A stretch of 64,000 bases of DNA from Nitrosospira sp. Is2 (GTDB lineage: Bacteria > Pseudomonadota > Gammaproteobacteria > Burkholderiales > Nitrosomonadaceae): contig NZ_CP137134.1 of NCBI RefSeq assembly GCF_033095785.1, positions 2,046,001 to 2,110,000 on the forward strand. Reading direction: 5' to 3'. The notes beneath the pieces were generated by a model. The model was not told where the DNA came from. It saw only the letters and a list, made by a program, of their open reading frames with translations, and did no database searches. Shown in pieces: positions 22,113 to 31,915 of this stretch. Within the stretch, counting starts at the first letter, position 1; each line of letters begins with the position of its first letter. A program made the translations under genes and the position numbers.

Positions 22113-23486
22113 GTGTCCAAACTGAATATCGTTATTCTTGCTGCCGGACTTGGCAAGCGCATGCATTCGGCGCTGCCTAAGGTGCTGCATCCGCTGGCAG
22201 GTAAACCTCTCCTTGCGCATGTGCTCGATGCGGCGCGGGCTTTATCTCCCCAGCAAATATGCGTGGTGTTCGGTCATGGTGGGGAAGCTGTGCCGAAGGC
22301 AGTGGGCGGTGAAGATCTGATATGCGTGCGGCAGGAACCGCAACTGGGGACCGGACATGCGTTAATGCAGGCGCTGCCACATCTCGACGAGGAGGGGGCG
22401 ACCCTTGTGTTATATGGGGACGTCCCGCTCACCAGCATTGAAACCCTGAAAAAACTCATTTCGACGGCAGCGGGAGAAACTTTCGCGCTGCTAACGGTGG
22501 AGCTCACCAACCCTTCCGGCTACGGGCGAATTGTGCGGAACGACACGGGCGCGGTAATCGCCATTGTCGAGGAAAAAGATGCGACTGAATCCCAGCGTAA
22601 AATCCGTGAGATAAACACCGGCATCATGGTGATTCCAAACCGGTACTTGCCCGGCTGGCTGCATAAGCTGGAAAACAATAACGCTCAGAAAGAGTATTAC
22701 CTTACCGATGTGGTTGCGATGGCGGTAAGAGATGGCATAACGATAGAGGCAGCGCAGCCGGCGCATGATTGGGAAACCACCGGCGTCAACAGCAAAGCGC
22801 AACTTGCCGATCTTGAGCGCATCTACCAGGGGGAGTACGCGAGGAAATTACTGGAGCAGGGTGTGACCTTGGCCGATCCGTCTCGCATCGATATTCGCGG
22901 TCAACTTTCATGCGGGAGGGACGTAACGATAGACGTCGGCTGTATCTTCGAGGGTGATGTGCAGCTGGGCGACCGCGTGAGAGTGGGCGCTTACACAATA
23001 TTGAAAGACGCCACGGTCGAAGCCGGGTCTGCGATCGCTCCCTTCAGTCTGATCGAAGCCGCTGAAATCGGCAAGGACTGCCGTATCGGTCCCTATGCCC
23101 GCATTCGACCCGGAACCCGGCTTGACGACGAGGTTCACATCGGCAACTTCGTAGAGGTCAAGAATAGCGCCATTGCAGCCGGCAGCAAGGCCAACCATCT
23201 GAGTTACATTGGCGATGCGGTGATTGGCAGGCGCGTAAATATCGGCGCGGGAACCATCACCTGCAACTATGATGGCGCGAATAAGCATCAGACCATCATC
23301 GAAGATAATGTTTTTGTCGGTTCAGATACTCAACTGGTCGCGCCGGTCAAGGTCACGCAAGGCTCTACCATTGGTGCCGGCTCGACCATCACCAGGGATA
23401 CGCCGCCCGAGACCCTTACCCTGTCGCGCGCGAAGCAAATGAGCATTGAGGGATGGAAGCGCCCCGTGAAAAAACCGAAAAGCTAG
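22113..23486 (+). CDS. glmU: Bifunctional UDP-GlcNAc pyrophosphorylase / GlcN-1-P acetyltransferase
   Basis: 457 residues with two domains. The N-terminal uridylyltransferase has the nucleotide-binding [18 protein letters not shown] near 9-26 and QLGTGHA near 76-82. The C-terminal acetyltransferase (about 230-450) is a left-handed beta-helix of hexapeptide repeats, with the active-site stretch [11 protein letters not shown] and the CoA-binding NYDGANKH. It makes UDP-GlcNAc for peptidoglycan, LPS and here probably EPS. The start is GTG 22113; an ATG two bases earlier is out of frame. glmS follows 74 bp downstream. Confidence 0.97.
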   Translation: MSKLNIVILAAGLGKRMHSALPKVLHPLAGKPLLAHVLDAARALSPQQICVVFGHGGEAVPKAVGGEDLICVRQEPQLGTGHALMQALPHLDEEGATLVLYGDVPLTSIETLKKLISTAAGETFALLTVELTNPSGYGRIVRNDTGAVIAIVEEKDATESQRKIREINTGIMVIPNRYLPGWLHKLENNNAQKEYYLTDVVAMAVRDGITIEAAQPAHDWETTGVNSKAQLADLERIYQGEYARKLLEQGVTLADPSRIDIRGQLSCGRDVTIDVGCIFEGDVQLGDRVRVGAYTILKDATVEAGSAIAPFSLIEAAEIGKDCRIGPYARIRPGTRLDDEVHIGNFVEVKNSAIAAGSKANHLSYIGDAVIGRRVNIGAGTITCNYDGANKHQTIIEDNVFVGSDTQLVAPVKVTQGSTIGAGSTITRDTPPETLTLSRAKQMSIEGWKRPVKKPKS

Positions 23487-23528
23487 AAATGCAGCGCAGG
23501 GCGGACAGCCTCTTAACCATCTTTGTAC

Positions 23529-23548
23529 TCCTCGCCGAACGGCGGGGA
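23529..23548 (+). promoter_or_regulatory. Hairpin abutting the glmS ribosome-binding site
   Basis: TCCTCGCC and GGCGGGGA pair over 8 bp (one G-T wobble) around a GAAC tetraloop. The hairpin ends directly at the AGGAG of glmS (23549-23553). There is no T tract, so it is not an intrinsic terminator; it could limit ribosome access or be an RNA processing site between glmU and glmS. The function is inference. Confidence 0.4.
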
Positions 23549-23560
23549 AGGAGCTAATTC

Positions 23561-25408
23561 ATGTGCGGAATAGTTAGTGCGGTCGCGAATGGCAACATCG
23601 TTCCCACCTTGCTTGAAGGTTTGCGGCGGCTGGAATACCGCGGGTACGACTCCGCGGGCATCGCCCTCAACAACGGCGGACTGCATCGGTTGCGTACCAC
23701 CGGGCGCGTTGCCGAGCTAAGCAAGCTGGCCGACGAGCAGAGCGCCAGCGGCGAGGCCGGCATCGCTCACACTCGCTGGGCTACCCACGGCGCCCCTTCT
23801 GAACGCAACGCTCACCCACATTTTTCCGGCGAAGCGTCGAAAGTGGCGGTAGTGCACAACGGCATCATCGAAAATCACGAGATGCTGCGCCAGCGTTTGC
23901 AAGACGAGGGTTACACGTTCACCTCAGATACCGATACGGAGGTCATCGCTCACCTTATCTCTTCGCATCTCAAGGAAAATCCGGATTTATTCGAGGCCGT
24001 GTGCCGTGCCGTTGGCGAGTTGCAGGGCGCGTACGCAATTGCTGTCATGGAGGAAGCGCGGCCGGAACGTATCATCGTCTGCCGCAACGGCGCCCCGTTA
24101 TTGCTTGGGTTGGGTGACTCCGGCAATTACGCGGCCTCGGACGCTTCGGCGCTGCTACAGGTGACGCGGCGCATGATCTATCTCGAAGAGGGCGACGTGG
24201 CGGAACTACGCCGAGACGGGTACCGCATCGTCAACTGTTTTCACGCCAACGCGCGCCAGGAAGTTTCACGCAGCGTGCAGCAGAGCGAACTGACCAATGA
24301 AGCGGTAGAAATGGGGCCTTATGCCCATTTCATGCAAAAGGAAATATTCGAGCAGCCTGGCGTGGTGGCGAACACACTCGAAATGGTTGTCAATGCTCAG
24401 TCTATTTCTCCGCGACTGTTCGGCAGCGAAGCGGAGAACATTTTCAACAATACCAAAAGCATTCTGATACTTGCGTGCGGAACCAGTTATCACGCGGGAC
24501 TGGTAGCGCGCTACTGGCTGGAAACGGTGGTGGGGATACCTTGCAATGTAGAGATTGCAAGCGAGTACCGTTACCGGAATCCCGCGGTGGGCCCCGACAC
24601 GCTGGTGGTGGGCATCTCCCAATCCGGAGAAACGGCCGACACTTTGGCCGCCCTCAGCTACGCCAGACAATTGGGGCACCGCTACAGCCTTGCTATCTGC
24701 AATGTGGCGGAAAGCGCGATTGTGCGTCAGGCGGACCTGCGGTTTCTCACCCGCGCCGGCCCGGAAATCGGCGTCGCCTCCACCAAGGCATTCACCACCC
24801 AATTGGCTTCGCTGATGCTTCTCACCATGACGTTAGCCAAGCTCCGCAATAAATTGTCGGTCGAGCGCGAGCACGATATGATCGTTGCGCTGCGGCATCT
24901 GCCGGTTGCGCTCCAGCATGCGCTCCAGGTTGAGTCGCAGGTGAAAGCATGGGCCGAACGGTTTTCGGAAAAACGTCATGCTCTGTTCCTGGGGCGTGGT
25001 ATGCACTACCCCATCGCTCTTGAAGGCGCGCTCAAGCTCAAGGAAATTTCCTACATACATGCCGAAGCCTACGCGGCCGGCGAGTTGAAGCACGGCCCGC
25101 TGGCGCTGGTGGACAAGGAAATGCCGGTGGTCGCCATCGCCCCCAACGACACCCTGCTGGAAAAACTCAAATCCAATTTACAGGAAGTCCGCGCCCGCGG
25201 CGGCGAACTGTACGTTTTCGCCGATGCCGACTCGCATATACAGGAAAGCGAGGGCGTCCATATAATCCGCCTCGCCGAACACGCGGGACTACTCAGCCCC
25301 ATCCTCCACACCATCCCCCTGCAATTGCTTGCCTACCATGTCGCTCTGCAAAAAGGCACCGATGTTGATAAGCCGCGAAATCTCGCCAAATCTGTCACTG
25401 TGGAATGA
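23561..25408 (+). CDS. glmS: Glutamine-fructose-6-phosphate aminotransferase
   Basis: 615 residues. After the initiator Met comes the catalytic Cys of the N-terminal glutaminase ([10 protein letters not shown]), followed by HTRWATHG. Two SIS isomerase domains follow ([60 protein letters not shown]). The C-terminus [12 protein letters not shown] is intact. It makes glucosamine-6-phosphate, the entry to UDP-GlcNAc. A good AGGAG lies 7 bp before the ATG. The 3' end is the classical Tn7-type target, and a decayed copy of it lies 1.66 kb downstream (26931-27068). Confidence 0.97.
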   Translation: MCGIVSAVANGNIVPTLLEGLRRLEYRGYDSAGIALNNGGLHRLRTTGRVAELSKLADEQSASGEAGIAHTRWATHGAPSERNAHPHFSGEASKVAVVHNGIIENHEMLRQRLQDEGYTFTSDTDTEVIAHLISSHLKENPDLFEAVCRAVGELQGAYAIAVMEEARPERIIVCRNGAPLLLGLGDSGNYAASDASALLQVTRRMIYLEEGDVAELRRDGYRIVNCFHANARQEVSRSVQQSELTNEAVEMGPYAHFMQKEIFEQPGVVANTLEMVVNAQSISPRLFGSEAENIFNNTKSILILACGTSYHAGLVARYWLETVVGIPCNVEIASEYRYRNPAVGPDTLVVGISQSGETADTLAALSYARQLGHRYSLAICNVAESAIVRQADLRFLTRAGPEIGVASTKAFTTQLASLMLLTMTLAKLRNKLSVEREHDMIVALRHLPVALQHALQVESQVKAWAERFSEKRHALFLGRGMHYPIALEGALKLKEISYIHAEAYAAGELKHGPLALVDKEMPVVAIAPNDTLLEKLKSNLQEVRARGGELYVFADADSHIQESEGVHIIRLAEHAGLLSPILHTIPLQLLAYHVALQKGTDVDKPRNLAKSVTVE

Positions 25409-25480
25409 TCATTTCCTGCTGTAGCCGGATGTCATCGGTATTGGGCCGCGTTAATGTTGGTCTGTCCACAAAAAATATGT

Positions 25481-26608
25481 CTAAGCGGTCAGCACCTTCC
25501 GTTCCTGTAACCTGTTTTTTGGCCTTGACGTCAAAGAATAGGGTTTTTCAATAAATATGAACAAAACAGCAGATGGAATTAGCGTCAAAAAGAAAACGGG
25601 GGGCAGAATCATCCAGAACATTAGCGAACCGTCCTGAACGGGCGGGTACACTTTACTCAGCAGCAAAAAAATCGCTTTTAGCGAAAGACCGTGAATAAGG
25701 TAATAGGAATAGCTCATGTTGCCGAGCCATCGTAGCGGGGAACTGCAGAAAATTCGTTTGGTAAGGCGGGAGAACAGGAAGCACTCAAGACAAAAAACAA
25801 AAAACAAGATATAAAGCAAGGCGTATTTCCACCACCTATTCGTACCAAGGTCGCTTAAAACCACAACAAAGCCAATGGCTAGAAATAAGGCAGGCAATCC
25901 TATTGGGGGGAGGTATCGTATCGATTTGCTCTCAAGAAATTCGTAGACGAGTATGCCAGGAATGAACATAAGCAGTCCGATAGGGCCGCCATATAACGAG
26001 AAATAGCCGAAACCAATTACGGAAACTATTAAAAAAAATAATAACCGATACTGAAAGCGCCATGATCTCATGCATAACGCGGTTATCAATATGGGAATGA
26101 CAAGATAATAAAAGAACTCATAACTCAATGACCACGCCACCGTAATGATGGGTGTGACGTCAAACAATCCGGGCAGGAGCAAGTAGTTCTGGCCAATAAA
26201 AAACGCAGCGTCGCTTAAATCTCCAGGGATCTTTGATTCCGCGGGGAACGCCATCGATAACGCAAGATAAATAATAAAAACGACAGTAAATGTCGGGTAT
26301 ATCCGCTGAATTCGCCTGGCTAAATAATTCTTGAAGGGTCTTGGTTTCTCGATCAGCATGCCATAAATCAGAAATCCGCTTAAAACGAAAAACAAATCAA
26401 CGCCTAAGTTTCCGATGCGTCGGAGATGTTCCGCAGTTTGGGCTGCTGCAGAGTGTTGAAGTAGCCAGGGATCTATCAACGTAACGTAATGAACAAGGAA
26501 AACGAGAAACACAGCAAAGCCGCGGATCCCTTCCATAGATCTTATGGTTTTGTGGCTGGCATGGGCCACCTCGAATGTATTCTTGATCCAATCCGTAATC
26601 GACCTCAT
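25481..26608 (-). CDS. Acyltransferase family 3 membrane protein (OafA/YrhL-like)
   Basis: 375 residues with about ten membrane segments. The N-terminal RSMEGIRGFAVFLVFLVHYV carries the conserved Arg and His of acyltransferase-3 proteins, and FFVLSGFLI and SYSYYLIHGL are typical later motifs. Such enzymes move acetyl or other acyl groups onto surface sugars. The gene looks more AT-rich than its neighbours and lies between the true glmS end and a glmS 3' relic, so it was probably acquired (inference). An AGGGAA sequence about 9 bp before the ATG supports the start. Confidence 0.85.
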   Translation of the reverse strand: MRSITDWIKNTFEVAHASHKTIRSMEGIRGFAVFLVFLVHYVTLIDPWLLQHSAAAQTAEHLRRIGNLGVDLFFVLSGFLIYGMLIEKPRPFKNYLARRIQRIYPTFTVVFIIYLALSMAFPAESKIPGDLSDAAFFIGQNYLLLPGLFDVTPIITVAWSLSYEFFYYLVIPILITALCMRSWRFQYRLLFFLIVSVIGFGYFSLYGGPIGLLMFIPGILVYEFLESKSIRYLPPIGLPALFLAIGFVVVLSDLGTNRWWKYALLYILFFVFCLECFLFSRLTKRIFCSSPLRWLGNMSYSYYLIHGLSLKAIFLLLSKVYPPVQDGSLMFWMILPPVFFLTLIPSAVLFIFIEKPYSLTSRPKNRLQERKVLTA

Positions 26609-26930
26609 GGCAGATTCCCTGGAATCGGTTTCGATTTATAATTCCAGTCTGTGGCGACAGTTATGATGATGAATTTAGTAAAACAAAATTTCCAGCGCTC
26701 TTGCGCCTGAAGGTAAACGGCCCTGACAAATCGGACTTTAGTATTCATTCAGGAAGGGTTGAATGCTCGTCGAAATATTCTTTTCGATGGTACCAGTCAA
26801 TGCAGAAGTGCCCAGAGGAATGATGGGATACAAAAGGGGACAGTAGGACGGAGAGCCAATAACGGCTCTCTACACCTTATCGGTACTTTACCCTGCCCAC
26901 TGTTGATTCGGATTTTCTAGTGTCGTTGAT
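26609..26930. other. Intergenic region between acyltransferase gene and glmS relic
   Basis: No gene is supported. It contains one 7-bp inverted repeat (GAGAGCC at 26851-26857, GGCTCTC at 26864-26870) without a T tract. The upstream part is AT-rich and should hold the acyltransferase promoter. No transposon end could be recognised. Confidence 0.45.
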
Positions 26931-27068
26931 TGCGACGAACATCCGTGATTACGCGGCCCCATCCTCCATATCATTGCCCTGCAATGACTTGTGTATCATG
27001 GCGCTCTCCAAAAAGAAAGGCGATTTCGTTACGCCACGGGATTTCCCGAAATTGCGATCGTGGAGTAG
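26931..27068 (+). pseudogene. glmS: Decayed copy of the glmS 3' end
   Basis: The 45 codons plus stop align without gaps to the last 45 codons and stop of glmS (25271-25408). Shared stretches include GGCCCCATCCTCCA-like DNA and the residues PILHxIxLQ, YHxALQK and the final VE-stop. Two in-frame stops (TGA at about 26946 and 26985) and many substitutions show it is dead. It is in direct orientation, 1660 bp from the original, with the acyltransferase gene between them. Confidence 0.8.
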
Positions 27069-27134
27069 TTTGTAGTTCGTATGAAGTTATTCCAGGTATT
27101 AAACCACGATACTTCAAGTTTCCCTCGTTTCTTA

Positions 27135-28046
27135 CTACGTGCTATACAGCGTAATCAGAAAAATCACGAAGCGATAGCCGAGCAAAATAGTTGCAACGGC
27201 TGGGGCTAGTATTGCGATTTTAATTGCTCGCATAATGCCGTTCCCTCCGTAGACTCTCCCCGTAGCGATGTACAGGTACACGGCGCAGGCGGCAAGGTTT
27301 AAGAGGGACAAAACGTTGTCCATTGGAGCCGAATTCAGACCGGCCCCCCCGAACAACACGTCTACGGCGGCAATAGTGATGCACACGCAGAATAGTAGCA
27401 GCAGGAAAGTATAGAGGTGTAGCGAAAAAACGATATGGGCAACGAACGGCCGCCTTGCCCGAAAAAACATTACCGGCAGCAGGAGGGTGAACGGGGCTAC
27501 CATCAGGATAATAAGAGATTTTGCATTGGTTACTACTGCTTCATTAAAAATGGGTGCGTAGGACTCCATTGTCATGTGCATTGTTTCGAGGTGGTTCGAA
27601 ACCAGCCGTTGCGCAAGGATACTCCAGTCCTGGTTATAAAGATGGGAGTCAAGCTGGGAGGAGACGATGTTTGTGTTCGTCAACGACTGCATCGCGAAGA
27701 AGATCACGTTTGCAACTAAAAACAGCGGGATCGGCCCTGTGTAAGGCATACGTTGTCCCTGCACATACGCTAGCGTCAGCAGGCCGGGGCGTCTCACCAA
27801 ATTTCGAAAACTGCGAATGAGACGGCTGTCTATGCTGCTAAGAGCATGGAAAAATTGCCTGAATAGGCCCCGGAGCTTGAGGTCATCCTCGTTCAGAGGA
27901 CGTTCACCGCATGTCGGGCAAAAGGGTGTGAGAACTTCATTATGGCACGTGGGGCAAGTCCACGGCATCGCTCCTGCGAGGGGTTCCCGGCCGCGTTGGA
28001 GCGATGCCTTGCTCCTATTCGCCCGATGTACAACCTTTCGTCGCAT
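27135..28046 (-). CDS. DUF3667-like membrane protein with N-terminal zinc ribbon
   Basis: About 303 residues. Near residues 27-44 there is a four-cysteine ribbon (CPTCHNEVLTPFCPTCGE). A conserved stretch FRQFFHALSSIDSRLIRSFRNLVRRPGLLTLAYVQGQRMPYTGPIPLFLVANVIFF precedes four or five membrane helices, as in DUF3667-type proteins; the function is unknown. ATG 28046 has GAGG 8 bp upstream; ATG 28052 and an internal ATG (27968) are alternatives. The 3' end lies just beyond the glmS relic. No operon partner is evident. Confidence 0.75.
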   Translation of the reverse strand: MRRKVVHRANRSKASLQRGREPLAGAMPWTCPTCHNEVLTPFCPTCGERPLNEDDLKLRGLFRQFFHALSSIDSRLIRSFRNLVRRPGLLTLAYVQGQRMPYTGPIPLFLVANVIFFAMQSLTNTNIVSSQLDSHLYNQDWSILAQRLVSNHLETMHMTMESYAPIFNEAVVTNAKSLIILMVAPFTLLLPVMFFRARRPFVAHIVFSLHLYTFLLLLFCVCITIAAVDVLFGGAGLNSAPMDNVLSLLNLAACAVYLYIATGRVYGGNGIMRAIKIAILAPAVATILLGYRFVIFLITLYST

Positions 28047-28167
28047 TGCCATTACCTCAGGCCGGGTCTGGGTTGGATAGCCTGACGAGCTTGTTTCGCT
28101 GCTAGTTTATCCAGACAGCGTAACCGCGGTCTATGGCCCCCCGCCCTCCGCGACCGTTTCTCCCGTT

Positions 28168-28632
28168 CTACGTTCTACCTTTAACAGAAACCAGGAGCCT
28201 GATCTGTGGATTTGGTACGTCGCTTCTAAAGTTTTCAGGATAAACCTCAACCATTGGTCCGTCCCCAGGTAAAAGCCCCGAGCCCGGAAACCATGAACGA
28301 TAAATGTGATCGCACGTATTGAATAAATCGGAAACAGGGCCTTCATGTACGAATTCAGCGTAATCGCCCCCGGGTACGGTAATAATGTCCAGGCCATCCG
28401 GAACGTTTTTTGGGCTGGAAACCTGAATACACGCGGCGTAGCGGACACACCCGAGCTTGCCTGAGCGGGAGACAACGCCCATTGCCGGGCCACAGCTATT
28501 TGATATTTCCGGGATTCTCGACTGGAGCCTTGTCCAAAGAGAGGGAATAAGCTCTTTATCTCTGGGCATTTCAATGTCTTCACTCAGCCCTGCGCAAGTC
28601 AACGAACTGATGCTTAGCAGTCTTGGTTCCAT
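28168..28632 (-). CDS. GyrI-like small-molecule-binding domain protein
   Basis: About 154 residues forming one GyrI-like/AraC effector-binding domain: LIPSLWTRLQSRI, CVRYAACIQV, ITVPGGDYAEFVHEGPVSDLFNTCDHIYRSWFPGSG and a final VEVYPE segment are typical. No DNA-binding domain is present, so it is a stand-alone ligand-binding or hydrolase-type member. The frame is open upstream to 28701, but ATG 28632 has an AAGGAG about 11 bp before it and starts directly at the domain. The ligand is unknown. Confidence 0.8.
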   Translation of the reverse strand: MEPRLLSISSLTCAGLSEDIEMPRDKELIPSLWTRLQSRIPEISNSCGPAMGVVSRSGKLGCVRYAACIQVSSPKNVPDGLDIITVPGGDYAEFVHEGPVSDLFNTCDHIYRSWFPGSGLLPGDGPMVEVYPENFRSDVPNPQIRLLVSVKGRT

Positions 28633-28803
28633 ATTGGTTCCCACTCCTTCACCGGATTGGTTACGACACTTGCGCTCGGCTCCGCGCTCAGTCGCGGTCA
28701 ATGTGAGGGCGAGTAATATTTACCGATCATCTCTTTCGTTCACGCTACCGACCCATACAGATCAACCACTGCCTGCCTGGCTCGCGTGTACCGCAAATGT
28801 GGT

Positions 28804-29757
28804 TCAGGCGCTCCAGGCACTTTGCTCCAGAAATGTGTGCAGGTAATGCACCGCGTCGTCACCGGTATGCCCATACCGGACCTTTGCGTCGTAGTACATC
28901 GCTACAATGGCAGACACGCTGTCCTGATAAATTCCGAATCCGTCCACGTCGGCGTCGCGAAAAAAGAAGGTTCCTTCCATTGCAGCCACATCTTCGGATA
29001 ACTGGCCTTCCTCACGATCGTCAGCCTCAAATTCATGTACATGATCGTCTTGCATCAGGAAGTCATCCGATACCGTGAATTCGCCCCTTACCTCAATGGC
29101 GTGAATCAGGCACGACAATAACAGGATCAGCTTTCTTTTACCGATTCCTGCGACCTCTTCCCTCGCCTGACATCGCACGTAATCCTCTGAATAAAGTAGC
29201 TTGTCGTTCACCGCGTCAATCATGGCGTCTTCCATGGCAAAGAAGAACCACGCGTACCCCGGTTCGACCACCGTAACAACAGTGTTGTCCGTCTTGAGCT
29301 CGGCGGAAATAGTTCGAACCCGCTCCGCGTGCTTGCGTTGGTCGGCACAAAGCAAGACGTAGTATCGGGTGAGGCGCTCACCGTAGACTTTTTCTGCTCG
29401 CGAAATATCGGCTTTTATCTTCTCTAATAAATCAACATCCCCTTCATGTTCATCAAACGACTCGACCCGCAGGACGATGTACCGCTCCTCCGCGTCGGAG
29501 ATCCTTTCGCTTGAATATCGGACGACGATGTCCGCGCCTGGACCGTGTGCACCACAAGGGCTATGGACGTCATAGCGGAGCGGCACGTATTTTTTGAAGG
29601 CGGCAAGTATCCGTTCGGTTTTTTCTAAGAAGCGGGGACACAACTCGTCAGCCTGCTTCAGATCACGAAATCCCTCTGTCTCCTCAGGCTCCGCCTGCGC
29701 ATAGCGAACGAGTTCTTCCAGAACGGTTGCTGGCGTAACTAGACCCTGAAAGTGCAT
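28804..29757 (-). CDS. Hypothetical protein of unknown family
   Basis: 317 residues, acidic, with no signal peptide or membrane segment. I do not recognise a family. The N-terminal half is helical. A middle stretch (GADIVVRYSS, then ERYIVLRVESFDEHEG) alternates strands and acidic residues in a way that faintly recalls PD-(D/E)XK nuclease cores, but the lysine is missing, so no assignment is made. The C-terminal third is rich in Asp and Glu. A GAGG before ATG 29757 supports translation. The gene stands alone between the GyrI-like gene and an efflux operon. Confidence 0.55.
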   Translation of the reverse strand: MHFQGLVTPATVLEELVRYAQAEPEETEGFRDLKQADELCPRFLEKTERILAAFKKYVPLRYDVHSPCGAHGPGADIVVRYSSERISDAEERYIVLRVESFDEHEGDVDLLEKIKADISRAEKVYGERLTRYYVLLCADQRKHAERVRTISAELKTDNTVVTVVEPGYAWFFFAMEDAMIDAVNDKLLYSEDYVRCQAREEVAGIGKRKLILLLSCLIHAIEVRGEFTVSDDFLMQDDHVHEFEADDREEGQLSEDVAAMEGTFFFRDADVDGFGIYQDSVSAIVAMYYDAKVRYGHTGDDAVHYLHTFLEQSAWSA

Positions 29758-29954
29758 GTCTTACACCTCACACTTAACGCAATGTACAAGCGAAATGCTT
29801 GCTGGACGGGGACATTCTGCTCGTCGAATGCTGGAAGCGCAATGCCGATGCAGCGGATTGGTGCTGATAAGAATAGTGTGCTAAACAGGAATGGTCAGCC
29901 GGATACTTGCAAAGTCCCGTAGTTTTATGAGCTAACAATGTGGGGGCTTCACTA

Positions 29955-31178
29955 TTATTCATACCGCAGCGCCTCGACCGGCCTCAAAGCGGCCGCTTTT
30001 CTCGCCGGATAAAAGCCGAAAAATATACCAACCGCGGAGGCAAAGGCGAACGCCAAAGCGACCATGCCCAATGTGATCACCACCACCATATCCGTCGCGA
30101 GACTTACTGCCCACGCGCCGCCGATGCCCAAGGCAACACCGATGAGACCGCCGAGGATGCAGATAACCAGGGCCTCCAGCAGAAATTGCGCGAGGATGGC
30201 GCGGCGGTTGGCCCCGATGGCCATGCGAATGCCTATTTCACGAGTTCGCTCGGTTACCGATACAAGCATGATATTCATGATGCCAATGCCACCCACCAGC
30301 AGAGATACGGATGCAATGGCCCCCAGCATGATCGACATGACCTTCGCGGCCCCCGTGGCTACGGCGGCAAGCGCGGCCATGTTCCGCACCGTGAAATCGT
30401 TTTCCATTCCCTCTGTGAGCCGATGGCGCTGGCGCAAAAGCCGATTCATTTCGGTCTCGGCCTCATCCATGACCTCTGCAGATTGTGCCTGCGCCATCAT
30501 GAAACGTATCGTTCCGGGAAACTGATTGCCGAAGACTTGGCGCTGGCCGGTTGTGAGGGGGATGAACACCGCATCATCCTGGTCGCGGCCATCCAGGCTT
30601 TGCCCTTTTGCGGTAAGCACGCCCCCCACAAGGAAAGGGCTGTTCTTGATGCGTATGGTCCTGCCGGTCGGGTCTTCATCCCCAAACAGGTTTTTTGCGG
30701 TCACCTGGCCAAGAATTACCACCCGCGTTCCGGAACGCACGTCAGCTTCAGTGAACAAGGCGCCATTCTCTGCTGCCCAGTCGCGTACGACGAAATAGTC
30801 GGGTGTAACCCCGGTCACGCTGGTGCTCCAGTTATTCGCCCCGTAATTCAGTTGCGCGGTTCCCACGTTGATCGGCGCGGTTGCCTTTATCGAAGGGAGA
30901 TGGGCGATGGCCAGCGCATCGCCCATCGTCAGTGTCTGCACCGCTCCAGCGCCGGACCGCAGCGCCCCTGAAGAGGTGGCGCCGGGAACGACCATCAGCA
31001 GATTGCTGCCCATCGAACTGATTGCCTGATTCACGGTGGTCTGCGCTCCTTGACCTACCGCAAGCATCAACACCACAGCGGCGACGCCGATGATCATGCC
31101 AAGCATGGTCAGGGCGGTGCGGAGACGGTTGAGCCGCAATGCTCGCAGCGCTTCCCCGATGACCGCGAGAAGGCTCAT
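29955..31178 (-). CDS. MacB-like ABC transporter permease
   Basis: 407 residues with the MacB/FtsX layout: an N-terminal helix (RTALTMLGMIIGVAAVVLMLAVGQGA), a large periplasmic domain (about 50-275), and three C-terminal helices, with GIRMAIGANRRAILAQFLLEALVI between them. The start overlaps the stop of the ATPase gene by 4 bp (31175-31178, ATGA), so translation is coupled. With the adaptor and ATPase it forms a tripartite efflux pump that needs an outer-membrane TolC-type protein, not seen here. The substrate is unknown. Confidence 0.88.
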   Translation of the reverse strand: MSLLAVIGEALRALRLNRLRTALTMLGMIIGVAAVVLMLAVGQGAQTTVNQAISSMGSNLLMVVPGATSSGALRSGAGAVQTLTMGDALAIAHLPSIKATAPINVGTAQLNYGANNWSTSVTGVTPDYFVVRDWAAENGALFTEADVRSGTRVVILGQVTAKNLFGDEDPTGRTIRIKNSPFLVGGVLTAKGQSLDGRDQDDAVFIPLTTGQRQVFGNQFPGTIRFMMAQAQSAEVMDEAETEMNRLLRQRHRLTEGMENDFTVRNMAALAAVATGAAKVMSIMLGAIASVSLLVGGIGIMNIMLVSVTERTREIGIRMAIGANRRAILAQFLLEALVICILGGLIGVALGIGGAWAVSLATDMVVVITLGMVALAFAFASAVGIFFGFYPARKAAALRPVEALRYE

Positions 31179-31915
31179 GCCGCCCGAATCTCGTCATGCA
31201 CGATTCGCCCGTCCTGCAAACGAACCAGCCGCTGGGTATAGGCGGCAACGTCGTCTTCGTGGGTCACGAGCACGACCGTGATGCCGTGTTCACGGTTGAG
31301 TGTCTGAAAAATCGTCATGATTTCTCGGCTTGTCTGGGTGTCGAGATTACCGGTGGGCTCGTCCGCCAAAATGAGCGGGGGATTATTTATCAAAGCACGG
31401 CAAATAGCCACGCGCTGCTGTTGCCCTCCTGAAAGCTGGTTGGGCTGATACGTGGCAAATCTCGCAAGGCCGGTCTGATCCAACAGGGACAGCGCCCGTT
31501 TGCGGCTTTCGGCGCGGCTCACACCCGCGTAGAGTAGCGGGGTCGCGACGTTGTCCAGCGCCGACATGCGTTTCAGAAGGTTGAATCCCTGGAAGACAAA
31601 ACCAATGTTGTGATTGCGCACACGCGCCAGTTCATCATCCGAGAGGGATGCGATGTCGCGTCCATCCAGCCAGTAATGCCCGCTGGTAGGAGTGTCAAGG
31701 CAGCCGAGCATATTCATCAGAGTCGATTTCCCTGAACCCGAGTGCCCCATGATTGCAACGAATTGGCCGCGGGGAATGACGAGATTCACATCGAAAAGCA
31801 CTTGGCTGTTGACTGAGGTGCCCGTGCTGCCGCTGGTGTCCAGGCTGTAAATCTTGGAAAGGTTTTCGACCTGGATCAGGCAATCTTGAAGAGTCTGGCG
31901 CTGAGGTGACGACAT
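31175..31915 (-). CDS. MacB-like ABC transporter ATP-binding protein
   Basis: 246 residues. Walker [10 protein letters not shown] is near 57-65, the signature [15 protein letters not shown] follows, then Walker [13 protein letters not shown] and the switch His in VTHEDD. It belongs to the MacB/LolD branch, which couples ATP use to FtsX-type permeases. The start overlaps the stop of the adaptor gene by one base at 31915 and the end overlaps the permease start by 4 bp: a compact three-gene operon. Confidence 0.92.
   Translation of the reverse strand: MSSPQRQTLQDCLIQVENLSKIYSLDTSGSTGTSVNSQVLFDVNLVIPRGQFVAIMGHSGSGKSTLMNMLGCLDTPTSGHYWLDGRDIASLSDDELARVRNHNIGFVFQGFNLLKRMSALDNVATPLLYAGVSRAESRKRALSLLDQTGLARFATYQPNQLSGGQQQRVAICRALINNPPLILADEPTGNLDTQTSREIMTIFQTLNREHGITVVLVTHEDDVAAYTQRLVRLQDGRIVHDEIRAA

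Noticed and set aside
25409..25480. Tn7-type transposon end just after glmS
   Set aside because: I looked for terminal TGTGGG-like repeats and transposase genes and found none; the glmS relic suggests an old integration event, but no specific element can be named.
29940..30971. 343-codon plus-strand frame opposite the MacB permease
   Set aside because: Low-complexity, His- and Arg-rich product with no motifs; the permease is clear on the other strand.
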